NCBI RefSeq assembly: GCF_041449215.1
Contig: NZ_JBGNFV010000001.1
Span: 2,579,001-2,643,000, forward strand
Source of the DNA: Roseivirga sp. BDSF3-8
GTDB lineage: Bacteria; Bacteroidota; Bacteroidia; Cytophagales; Cyclobacteriaceae
DNA: 64,000 nucleotides
Direction of reading: 5' to 3'
Made by a program: the position numbers and the translations under genes. Positions within the stretch are counted from its first letter, which is position 1; every line of letters starts with the position of its first letter. The notes under the pieces are model-generated. The model had not been told where the DNA came from and searched no databases. It was given only the letters and a program-made list of their open reading frames with translations. Below are positions 18,170 through 26,633 of this stretch, in pieces.

Positions 18170-19231
18170 ATGGCAGAAGAAACCAACAACAGAAAGAACT
18201 GGATGAAGGAATCTACCGAGGTAGATCCTAATTGGATGGCCGCCTACCTGTACTACGGCGAGCCATGGGAAGACATCCTGAGCAATGCAGTGAAACCATT
18301 CTGCGAGCAGATCATGAAGGAAGGGCTGGCCGACCAGTTCTTCTTTATCCGCTATTGGGAAAAAGGGCCTCACATTCGCCTGCGCTTTAAGGGAGATCCT
18401 GCAAAAATGGAGAAGGACCTGAAGCCAAGGATCATTGAGTACTTTACCAATTATATGGAGAAGCACCCTAGTGACCGTCAGGAGCCGGAGTGGCTTAAAG
18501 AGGCTGATGAGGAAAGACAGTGGTACCCGAATAATAGGGTACAGTTTATCCCCTATCAGCCGGAGGTAATCCGTTATGGTGGCAAGACAGGCATCCAGGT
18601 AGCCGAACAGGAGTTTATGGCCAATAGCAAGGCGGTTTTGGCTCTTATTGACGAGTCTTCCGGGTGGGACTACAGCCGTGCGCTGGGTGCAGCCATTCAG
18701 TTACACCTTGGCTTTAGTTACGGCCTGGGTATGGACCTCCGGGAGATGAAAGCCTTTTTTCACCGCTTTTATACTAACTGGTTGCCCAGGGCTTATTACT
18801 TTTTTGAAAAAGACATCTCAAAAGATGAGATGGAAAAGAGGAAAAAGGAAACGCTTGAGTCATTCGATAAGACGTGGGAAAGCCAGAAGGAGGCCATCAC
18901 TTCGTTTTTTAAAATGGTATGGGAAGCCATGGAAGAAGGAGTGGAGTTTGAGCAGGAATGGCTTAACACCTGGATTGATGATATGCGGGAGGTGAAGGAT
19001 AATCTCGTACAACTACAGAAGCAGGGCAGCCTGGAGCCGCCGGACTGGTACCCTCATAAGAAGCCGGATGATTTTGAGCAGGCGGATTTTGACAGGTGGC
19101 GTATATACGATAGTTACGTACACATGACGAATAACAGGCTGGGCATACAAAACCGTGACGAGGCTTACCTTGCTTACCTGATTAAGCAGTGCCTGGATGT
19201 AATGCTTGAAGAAGAGGCAGTAGAAAAGTAA
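18170..19231 (+). CDS. Lanthipeptide dehydratase, elimination protein (LanB C-domain, stand-alone)
   Basis: 353 residues. It starts NWMAAYLYYGEPWEDIL and contains QFFFIRYWEKGPHIRLRFKGDP, the signature of the thiopeptide-type/Lant_dehydr_C domain, whose Arg and His residues bind the glutamylated peptide and eliminate glutamate to leave dehydroalanine or dehydrobutyrine. The C-terminal half has DRWRIYDSYVHMTNNRLGI, also typical (helix before the active-site tail). It completes the split LanB of the preceding gene. It ends at a strong hairpin shared with a convergent precursor gene. Confidence 0.92.
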   Translation: MAEETNNRKNWMKESTEVDPNWMAAYLYYGEPWEDILSNAVKPFCEQIMKEGLADQFFFIRYWEKGPHIRLRFKGDPAKMEKDLKPRIIEYFTNYMEKHPSDRQEPEWLKEADEERQWYPNNRVQFIPYQPEVIRYGGKTGIQVAEQEFMANSKAVLALIDESSGWDYSRALGAAIQLHLGFSYGLGMDLREMKAFFHRFYTNWLPRAYYFFEKDISKDEMEKRKKETLESFDKTWESQKEAITSFFKMVWEAMEEGVEFEQEWLNTWIDDMREVKDNLVQLQKQGSLEPPDWYPHKKPDDFEQADFDRWRIYDSYVHMTNNRLGIQNRDEAYLAYLIKQCLDVMLEEEAVEK

Positions 19232-19240
19232 CGACAAAAT

Positions 19241-19267
19241 AAAAGGCCACGATGATCGTGGCCTTTT
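19241..19267. terminator. Bidirectional terminator between LanB2 and antisense precursor
   Basis: A 12-bp stem (AAAAGGCCACGA / TCGTGGCCTTTT) with a 3-nt loop. A and T runs on both sides let it work for the plus-strand dehydratase operon and the minus-strand precursor at 19319. Confidence 0.8.
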
Positions 19268-19318
19268 AAATTATAAAACAAACAGATAACCAATAATGGT
19301 ATTTTTTGGACTTTCAGA

Positions 19319-19468
19319 TTAGCATTCACAGCTACAGGGCTCACCACAGCTAGTGTCTATCCCCACTGCGTCAACTTCAAGTGCCGCCCCCGCTTTGAAG
19401 CGGGAAGGTTGAGATATGATGAAGCTGTTAACCTTGAGGTCGTCCAGTTTTAAGTTCTTTCTTTTCAT
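19319..19468 (-). CDS. Class I lanthipeptide precursor inside the cluster (core with 4 Cys)
   Basis: 49 residues, starting MKRKNLKLDDLKVNSFII, matching the leader pattern of the other five. It lacks the GG pair; the corresponding region reads FKAGAALEVDAVG. The core end is compact: DTSCGEPCSCEC, with four Cys in eight residues and Thr/Ser at hand. It is antisense to the dehydratase genes and divergent from lanC, 549 bp away. Its position inside the cluster makes it the most likely cognate substrate, yet the missing GG means cleavage by the C39 domain is not obvious (an A-x-A-like or GA site is possible). Confidence 0.85.
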   Translation of the reverse strand: MKRKNLKLDDLKVNSFIISQPSRFKAGAALEVDAVGIDTSCGEPCSCEC

Positions 19469-20017
19469 AGGTCAAGGCGTTTTCGGTTGAAACGATAATA
19501 ATTCCTCTTTTTCACAGGGTCGTGAAGTTGCGGTGTGTCTCCCGACATTCGCTTTCCGTAAATCAAATCTACCTCCGGTATTAGTCTCCGGAGGTAGATC
19601 TGTCCGGTTATTTCAAATGTAGTTTTTTCCATCTGCAGGGTGGTCAGCCCTTTGGTAGCAGTGAAAATTGAGCGGTTGAAAGGCTCGTTTTAGTTTTCTC
19701 ATTGCTAATGTACCACTATTCAGAAGCTAAATGAGGGACACTTTCGAGTTGAAATAATATGTGTTTTACTGTTGTTAAATTGAACTATACCACTGTATAT
19801 TGGAAAAAAATATTGAATAATCTAATTAAACAAATTTAAGTAAGGGTATTAATCGCCTACTTGTGTAGCGTTAAGGCCTCATTGTAACAAATAAGGGGGT
19901 TTAAAGCCTTCTTAAAATGCAGAAGGGGCAATTTTGTCCTGGTAATGAGCGGATTTTTCGATGCTCTTAGTAAATTGTAGGTCTGACTAATCGTGACTTT
20001 TTACAGAAGGACTAACC
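19469..20017. promoter_or_regulatory. Divergent promoter region between precursor and lanC
   Basis: 549 bp with no credible gene. It contains a strong hairpin (listed separately) near the precursor side and becomes AT-rich toward lanC (about 19760-19850), as expected for promoters. No clean TAnnTTTG box was found by eye. Confidence 0.5.
19567..19599. promoter_or_regulatory. Strong inverted repeat upstream of the precursor gene
   Basis: A 12-bp perfect stem (ATCTACCTCCGG / CCGGAGGTAGAT) with a 9-nt loop and no T-run. It lies about 100-130 bp upstream of the precursor start on the minus strand and could be in its 5' leader or an operator. Confidence 0.5.
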
Positions 20018-22036
20018 ATGGATAAAGAAAAACTACTCAATGGCGCGCGTAAAATAGGAGACCAGCTACTCGCCGCCGCTATGGAAGATGAGAATGGAAT
20101 GACCTGGGAAACGCTGAGCCTGGGCGAGGATAGAAAAGTTGAGATGAATGTAGGTGAAGGCATCTACTCCGGCGCAGCGGGCATTTTGCTTTTCTTCATG
20201 GAGTTATATCGCCTAACCGGTGAAGAAAAATACAAGGTACCGGTAGTTAAAGGAGCACCCTGGTTACTTCAATTTGCCAAAGATAACCCTATCAATTATT
20301 ACGCATATTTCACTGGCAGGCTCGGCACGGCTCATGCCCTTGTGAAAGCGGGACGCTTCCTCAATGAGGAAAAATATATAAATGAAGGCCTTGAGCTGGT
20401 AAGGGAAGCAGACGAATATACCCGTTCTGAACGGCTGATAGATGACCTGATCAATGGTACCTCAGGCACCATGCTGGGTCTCATTCACCTTTATAATGAA
20501 ACGGGTGAAGAGTGGCTTTTAGAAAAGCTACAGAAAGTTACTCACCATCTCATACGCCGTGCCGGCCTTGGGCGCCGGGGCCTTTACTGGGATCGCAGTA
20601 ACCAGAGCGTAAGAGGTCTGTGCGGATTTAGTCATGGCGCAGCTGGCGTATCATGGACCTTTTTGGAGCTAGCCCGCTTTTTCAACCTACCTGCCTATAA
20701 CTGGCTGGTTTATCAGGGGTTCAATTACGAGAACCACTATTTTGATAAAGAAAAGAGTAACTGGCCTGACTTCCGTAAAGGCATCTTTGATGATAATACG
20801 TATAAAGAGCATAAGGATGCTTTTATCAAGGGTGATCGTGAGTTTTTCGAAGAAGCCGGTGATATGGCTGCATGGTGCCACGGCTCGCCGGGTATTGCAC
20901 TGGCACGCATAAGAGCTTATGAGGTGTTAGGCGATGAGTCCCTGAAGGAGGATGCCATTAAGGCGATGGACAAGACCCGTCAGGTTACCCTTTCCTATTC
21001 AGAGACTGCCAAGGGGTCGTTTACTGTTTGTCACGGTCGTGGAGGTAATGCGATGTCCCTGCTTGAGGCAGCGAGGCACTGGAATGAACCTCAGTTTGCC
21101 GAAGAGACGGAGGTAATAGCTGAAGCCATATTGAAAGACCTGGAAGAGGGCGCTTTTTTCCTTTCAGGCTTTGCCTTTGCTAAAGATAATGAAGATCGTA
21201 GCCTCTTTATGGGAAATGCCGGAATTGGCTACTTCCTGTTGCAGCAGGCAGATCCTGAAAATGTGCCTTCCATTGTACTACCAGTGGTTCAGGAAACAGT
21301 GAAAGATCGTGAAGCGGCACTGAAGGCAGCTCCTGGCCTTGACCTCAAGGAGTGGGAACTTAAGGAAATGGTGCTTGAGCGGGACTTTGCCCGTACCATT
21401 ATCCTGCTTAAAAAGTCACTGACTGACGATAAGCGTAAAGAAGCATACGATTTCCATACCTCAGATATTCTCACCGGCTTTGACAGGCAGATACAAAAAG
21501 TCCTTCCAGCCCTGGAGCCTGGCCAGAGAGAGCAGGTTGAGGACGTTTATAAATTGGAAAAGGCTAAGGCAGATATGGACCGTCAGATTACCAGTTGTGC
21601 CTTTTTGCAAGTGAAGAACATGCTGCATCATGAGTATGTGGAAGAAAACCTTAAAGAGGATGAAGGCAGGATTCAAGGCCTTGACCTGATCCTTGACGAT
21701 GATACCAGGATAGTCACCACTGCTTTCGATTGGTCTGCTGAAGATGAACAGACTGACTTCCATGCTGAAAAGCCTGAAGATGAGGTGTATACTTTGCTGA
21801 AAGCCCAGGCGCTGGGCATTTCTGAGTTTCCGCTAAATGACTTCTCATATCTGGTAATCCAAACCTTCAAGGAGGGGGGCACCCTTGAAGCAGCTTTTGA
21901 GAAAACCAAGCAGGAGTTCGAGCTGGAATCAGAAGAAGAGGCCATGCAGTTGCGGGCTCTGGTAGCTAATCAGGTTAAAGAGGCTGTATTCAGCGGCATA
22001 TTACTTGTCAAGCAGGAGGTTTTAGAAACGGCCTGA
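20018..22036 (+). CDS. lanC: LanC-type lanthionine cyclase with a C-terminal extension
   Basis: 672 residues, ATG start. The first about 420 residues form the alpha/alpha toroid: GIYSGAAGILLFF, DLINGTSGTMLGLIHLY, GFSHGAAGVSWTFLEL, WCHGSPGIALARI, VCHGRGGNAMSLLEAA, FMGNAGIGYFLLQQ. The zinc ligands are Cys287, Cys338 and His339, close to the NisC pattern (Cys284, Cys330, His331). The enzyme adds Cys thiols to dehydrated residues to form lanthionine rings. Odd: a further about 250 residues after the barrel. Within it, about 593-665 (including FPLNDFSYLVIQTFKEGGT and a helix rich in Glu/Ala, ending VKEAVFSGILL) resembles a PqqD-like RiPP recognition element; this is inference from pattern. A terminator follows. 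Confidence 0.92.
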   Translation: MDKEKLLNGARKIGDQLLAAAMEDENGMTWETLSLGEDRKVEMNVGEGIYSGAAGILLFFMELYRLTGEEKYKVPVVKGAPWLLQFAKDNPINYYAYFTGRLGTAHALVKAGRFLNEEKYINEGLELVREADEYTRSERLIDDLINGTSGTMLGLIHLYNETGEEWLLEKLQKVTHHLIRRAGLGRRGLYWDRSNQSVRGLCGFSHGAAGVSWTFLELARFFNLPAYNWLVYQGFNYENHYFDKEKSNWPDFRKGIFDDNTYKEHKDAFIKGDREFFEEAGDMAAWCHGSPGIALARIRAYEVLGDESLKEDAIKAMDKTRQVTLSYSETAKGSFTVCHGRGGNAMSLLEAARHWNEPQFAEETEVIAEAILKDLEEGAFFLSGFAFAKDNEDRSLFMGNAGIGYFLLQQADPENVPSIVLPVVQETVKDREAALKAAPGLDLKEWELKEMVLERDFARTIILLKKSLTDDKRKEAYDFHTSDILTGFDRQIQKVLPALEPGQREQVEDVYKLEKAKADMDRQITSCAFLQVKNMLHHEYVEENLKEDEGRIQGLDLILDDDTRIVTTAFDWSAEDEQTDFHAEKPEDEVYTLLKAQALGISEFPLNDFSYLVIQTFKEGGTLEAAFEKTKQEFELESEEEAMQLRALVANQVKEAVFSGILLVKQEVLETA

Positions 22037-22061
22037 GTACCATCTTATTGAATCTATTCGG

Positions 22062-22091
22062 AAAGCCGGCTTATCCAGTCGGCTTTTTTTT
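22062..22091 (+). terminator. Terminator after lanC
   Basis: Stem AAAGCCG / CGGCTTT with an 11-nt loop and a run of eight T. It ends the lanthipeptide block before clpB. Confidence 0.8.
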
Positions 22092-22251
22092 ATGCTGACA
22101 TAATGACAAATTTTTAAATATTTTTTATAAAAAAGCGTCAAAATGACATTCAATGTGGTGTGTTTTTAGTGAATTCTTAATTGGAACGGGTTTTGAAATA
22201 CAAATAGCCGAACGAAATAGTTAGCATTTGAAAATCCAATGCCACAGATAG

Positions 22252-24861
22252 ATGAACTTTAATAATTATACCATAAAAGCGCAGGAGGTGATCCAGAAAG
22301 CTGCTGAAGTTGCCGGAGGCAATCAGCAGCAGGCTATCGAGCCAGCTCACCTTATGAAAGCCATACTTGCATCCGATGAGAATGTAATCAGCTTCCTTCT
22401 CAAAAAAATGGATGCTAACCGTATGCAATTGGAAAACCGCCTTGATGAAATCATCAATGGTTATCCGAAAGTAAGCGGTCAGAACCCGTACCTGGGTAAT
22501 GATTCTGCTGCGGCTCTGCAAAAGGCCACCAACTACCTGAAGGAGTTCGGTGATGAGTTCGTAGCGGTTGAACATATCATACTGGGCCTCCTGGAAGGTA
22601 AAGAGAAGACAGGCCAGGCACTTAAAGATGTTGGTTTTACTAAGGATGGCCTTATCAAAGCGATCCATGAGTTGCGTGGGGGCAGTAAGGTTACCGACCA
22701 GAATGCTGAAGCGAAATACCGGAGCCTTGAGCGATACTCGATAAACCTGAACGATCAGGCAAGGGCAGGTAAGATTGACCCTGTCATAGGTCGTGACGAG
22801 GAGATACGCAGGGTACTGCAGATACTTAGCCGCCGGACTAAAAACAACCCGATATTACTGGGGGAGCCTGGTGTGGGTAAGACGGCGATTGTGGAAGGGA
22901 TGGCCCAGCGAATAGTGGATGGAGACGTCCCTGAGAATCTAAAGGATAAGATTATCATTTCGCTGGATATGGGTCAGCTTGTAGCCGGTGCCAAATACAA
23001 AGGCGAGTTTGAGGAGAGGCTTAAGGCGGTGATAAAAGAAGTGACTGACAGTGAAGGTCAGATCATCCTCTTTATCGATGAGATACACACGCTGATTGGT
23101 GCCGGTGGCGGTGAAGGTGCCATGGATGCAGCCAACTTACTTAAGCCTGCCCTGGCAAGGGGTGAACTGCATGCAATAGGGGCCACTACGCTCAAGGAAT
23201 ACCAGAAATATATCGAAAAGGACAAAGCTCTCGAGCGACGTTTCCAGGGCGTGATGGTGGACGAGCCCGATATTCCTGATGCAATTTCTATCCTGAGGGG
23301 TATAAAGGACAAGTATGAGGTGCACCATGGTGTCCGGATCAAGGACGATGCGGTAATTGCTGCCGTAGAATTGTCCCAACGCTATATCAGCGACCGCTTT
23401 TTACCTGATAAGGCCATTGACCTCATGGATGAGGCTGCCTCAAAATTACGTATTGAGATAGATTCTTTGCCTGAAGAGCTGGATGAGTTGCAGCGCAAGA
23501 TCATGCAACTGGAGATAGAGCGTGAGGCCATCAGACGTGAGAATGATAAGGAGAAGGAGAGCTTACTAAATAAAGAGCTCAGTGAGCTTAACGAAAAGCG
23601 TAATACGCTGAAAGCACAATGGGAAAATGAGAAAGGGGTGATCAATGGTATTCGTGAAGCCAAGGAGGAAATTGAGCGATACCGGCAGGAAGCCCAGCAG
23701 GCTAAGCGTGAGGGAGACTATGCGCATGCCTCGGAACTGGAGTATGCTAAAATTCCGGCTACTGAAAAAAGGCTCGAGGAGCTAAAGAACAAGGTCGGTT
23801 CCATGCAGGAGGGTAAAAGTCTGCTGAAGGAGGAAGTGGACGCTGAAGATATCGCCGAAATAGTTGCGCGGTGGACGGGTATACCGGTGAGCCGTATGCT
23901 GCAAAGCGAGCGTGAAAAACTTCTGCACCTGGAGGACGAACTCGGCAGGCGTGTGGCAGGACAGGAAGAGGCCATACAGGCTCTGTCTGATGCGGTAAGG
24001 AGAAGCCGCGCCGGCCTGCAGGATCCTAAGCGGCCGATCGGCTCTTTCATATTCCTGGGTACTACGGGTGTGGGTAAGACAGAGTTGGCAAAGGCCCTGG
24101 CAGAATTCCTCTTCAATGATGACAACGCCATGGTGAGAATAGACATGTCAGAATACCAGGAGCGTCATGCGGTGAGCCGACTGATAGGAGCGCCTCCCGG
24201 TTATGTAGGATATGATGAGGGCGGCCAGCTTACGGAAGCTGTGCGCCGTAAGCCTTACAGCGTAATCCTTCTGGATGAGATTGAAAAGGCCCACCCGGAT
24301 GTGTTTAACATTTTGCTGCAGGTATTGGATGATGGCCGGCTTACGGATAACAAGGGTCGCGTGGCCAACTTCAAAAATACCATCATTATCATGACCACCA
24401 ATATCGGTTCCGGTCTGATCCAGGAAAGGTTTGAGGGCATGACTGATGAAAACCAGGATCATGTAATAGATGAGACGAAGCAAGATGTGTTTGAGATGCT
24501 GCGGAAGAGCGTAAGACCAGAGTTCTTAAACCGTATAGACGAAACGATCATGTTCAGGCCACTGAGCAGACAAGATATTCGTAAAATCGTGAATATACAG
24601 TTTAAGCTGGTACAGAAACGTCTGGCTGAAAACGGGATCAAGCTTGAGGCCACTAATGACGTGCTGGATCATCTGGGACGCCTGGGGTACGACCCTCAGT
24701 TTGGTGCCAGGCCACTTAAGCGCGTTCTGCAGCGTGAGCTGTTGAATAAGCTGAGTAAGGAAATACTTGCAGGCACTATTGATAAGGACGGTGTAGTAGG
24801 TATTTCTCTGAATGATAATGACGAGATTGAATTCCTTAACCTGGACAAGGTGGCTATTTAA
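22252..24861 (+). CDS. clpB: ClpB disaggregase
   Basis: 869 residues, the usual ClpB length. Order: N-domain (1-145), first AAA+ module with Walker A GEPGVGKT (about 205) and Walker [14 protein letters not shown], middle-domain coiled coil (about 400-520, [17 protein letters not shown] onward), second AAA+ module with Walker A GTTGVGKT (about 603) and the [15 protein letters not shown] pore region. It rescues aggregated proteins with DnaK. It appears to be an ordinary housekeeping gene next to the lanthipeptide block, ending in its own terminator. Confidence 0.96.
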   Translation: MNFNNYTIKAQEVIQKAAEVAGGNQQQAIEPAHLMKAILASDENVISFLLKKMDANRMQLENRLDEIINGYPKVSGQNPYLGNDSAAALQKATNYLKEFGDEFVAVEHIILGLLEGKEKTGQALKDVGFTKDGLIKAIHELRGGSKVTDQNAEAKYRSLERYSINLNDQARAGKIDPVIGRDEEIRRVLQILSRRTKNNPILLGEPGVGKTAIVEGMAQRIVDGDVPENLKDKIIISLDMGQLVAGAKYKGEFEERLKAVIKEVTDSEGQIILFIDEIHTLIGAGGGEGAMDAANLLKPALARGELHAIGATTLKEYQKYIEKDKALERRFQGVMVDEPDIPDAISILRGIKDKYEVHHGVRIKDDAVIAAVELSQRYISDRFLPDKAIDLMDEAASKLRIEIDSLPEELDELQRKIMQLEIEREAIRRENDKEKESLLNKELSELNEKRNTLKAQWENEKGVINGIREAKEEIERYRQEAQQAKREGDYAHASELEYAKIPATEKRLEELKNKVGSMQEGKSLLKEEVDAEDIAEIVARWTGIPVSRMLQSEREKLLHLEDELGRRVAGQEEAIQALSDAVRRSRAGLQDPKRPIGSFIFLGTTGVGKTELAKALAEFLFNDDNAMVRIDMSEYQERHAVSRLIGAPPGYVGYDEGGQLTEAVRRKPYSVILLDEIEKAHPDVFNILLQVLDDGRLTDNKGRVANFKNTIIIMTTNIGSGLIQERFEGMTDENQDHVIDETKQDVFEMLRKSVRPEFLNRIDETIMFRPLSRQDIRKIVNIQFKLVQKRLAENGIKLEATNDVLDHLGRLGYDPQFGARPLKRVLQRELLNKLSKEILAGTIDKDGVVGISLNDNDEIEFLNLDKVAI

Positions 24862-24887
24862 CCGCGAGTGCTTAGCGTGGATTGTAA

Positions 24888-24919
24888 AAAAAGCCCGGCT
24901 GATTTCAGCCGGGCTTTTT
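24888..24919. terminator. Bidirectional terminator between clpB and dps
   Basis: A 15-bp stem (AAAAAGCCCGGCTGA / TCAGCCGGGCTTTTT) around a 2-nt centre. It serves the convergent clpB and dps genes. Confidence 0.85.
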
Positions 24920-24937
24920 CATTAGCCTAAAATCCAA

Positions 24938-25399
24938 TTAGCTCTTCCAGGAGCGAAACATCCATCTTGTTTTTTCAAACTCCCTGATAAAATCAGACAT
25001 AAGGGCTGTGGTGCCTTCATCTTCATTTTCTCCTGCTGTGCTTAGCAAAGATCGGAACGAAGCCAGTAAGTGGTCAATATCACTTAGAAGTGACGCTACT
25101 GCTTCGGCACCGTCCGAAATATCTGCTTGTGTCTCAAGATTAGCATGAGCGATAAACTCTGTCAGGGTATGGTATGGCCGGTCTCCCAGCGTCAGTATTC
25201 GTTCTGCTACGTCATCTGCCTTTTCAGCAGCATCCAGGTACAGGGCTTCGAATTTCTCGTGTAGGGAAAAGAAGTGGCGTCCCTTTATATTCCAGTGGTA
25301 GCCACGCAGGTTTTGATAGTAGACCTGCAGGTCTGCGAGTAGTGTATTAAGTTGTTGAGTGGTGGTTTTGGAGGCCACCATAGTTTCGTTGTATGACAT
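24938..25399 (-). CDS. dps: Dps-family DNA-binding ferritin-like protein
   Basis: 153 residues. Ferroxidase ligands match E. coli Dps spacing: His35, His47, Glu51, Asp62, Glu66 (in YHWNIKGRHFFSLHEKF and EKADDVAERILTLG). Dps dodecamers oxidise and store iron and protect DNA from peroxide. A second ATG at residue 7 is possible. Convergent with clpB. Confidence 0.92.
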   Translation of the reverse strand: MSYNETMVASKTTTQQLNTLLADLQVYYQNLRGYHWNIKGRHFFSLHEKFEALYLDAAEKADDVAERILTLGDRPYHTLTEFIAHANLETQADISDGAEAVASLLSDIDHLLASFRSLLSTAGENEDEGTTALMSDFIREFEKTRWMFRSWKS

Positions 25400-26633
25400 C
25401 TTTTTAGTTGCTTAATCATTCAAGTATACGATAGTTTTTACCTATTGGTCTTGATTTTTCTATGGATAAAATCTATGGGCTTATAGTTTTTGCCTATTTG
25501 CCTAATGGCTTGGGAATGAAGGAGGTGGCCGTGGGAAACTCAATTGGCTCTTTGGGAAAAAACCTTTGGTAAACACCAGTGAATCAGACAATTTCATATT
25601 GTCATCGGCGGATGACGTTACAATACGGCGATCGAAACAATTAATATGATGTAAAATCGACTTGTCACAATCTATTCAGAACAAGATGAAAGAAGAAGTG
25701 GCCCTTTGCCTTCTGACCTAATTAATGGCAAAGGAGCCCTTCTTCTTTTTATTTATGACCAATAGGTTTTGGGTGTGACTGATCTCATCCTTCCGGTCTT
25801 TTTCCCATCCTCCTATTCCTCCGTGACAAGGTGTTTTTTCTTCCCTCGCTCAGTCTCCTTTTTTCATCATTGCGGATTTATTATTTACAAGGACCACCCA
25901 TAGATAAAGCTGCCTTTATTTGATGTTACTTTCCATAGTATGATCTAATTTGATGGGGGCTCCAGATAGGGGTAACCTCCTGAATCCGCTTAAATGTGTC
26001 ACCGGCTCCTCTATTATCACATATATTACTTGTTTGATTATGTATGATAAATCCGATGGGGTATAAGGATGAGATTTGATAAGTTAAATTAAACCAGGAA
26101 GTTGCCTTGCCTATTTAATGTTATTAAGATTAAAAATAATTTTTCAATGAATTACATTTACTAAAATTTTTTTTTATCAGTAAATGTTACGTAAAACTAA
26201 CATTTGTTAGAATACAATTCCAGTAAATTTTATTTGTATTGAAATGGATTCTCGATGTTAAAAACGAATTGATATGTTCGTAAGATATTGAAAAATAGCT
26301 GCTTAATTTATGGAAACCGATTGTATTTTTTGCTTAAAAAAATCTGTTTAAACACTTATTGATTGCCGGTTTTTAGGGAACTGTATTGTTTGAGGTGGTC
26401 AACACTTTTTCAATGTGGAGGTATATGGCGGTGAAATAAGGGTATGAAACACACGTTACTAAATATATAATTTTATTATCCTCAAAAGGTTACTCCTCTT
26501 CCGGAATTAATGTTAATTATTACATAATTATAATTCCAACTAAATTCATCAAAGTCATATTAATTTTTAAATTAAAACTATCGGAGGGGTTTTTTTGTAT
26601 TTCTCCGAGTGTTTGTCCTCAACTTGACTATGT
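25400..26633. other. Long AT-rich intergenic region before the PKS gene
   Basis: 1234 bp without a convincing gene on either strand. The right two-thirds (about 26030-26630) is strikingly AT-rich with many A/T runs, unlike the flanking genes. The left part holds a long hairpin (25689-25752). It presumably contains the PKS promoter, but I cannot place it. Confidence 0.6.
25689..25752 (+). terminator. Isolated terminator-like hairpin
   Basis: A long imperfect stem: AAGAAGAAG plus GGCCCTTTGCC pairs with GGCAAAGGAGCCC plus TTCTTCTT, ending in a T-run. No gene ends just upstream on the plus strand, so it may terminate a small RNA or be a relic. A short frame (MKEEVALCLLT) overlaps its 5' arm. Confidence 0.5.
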
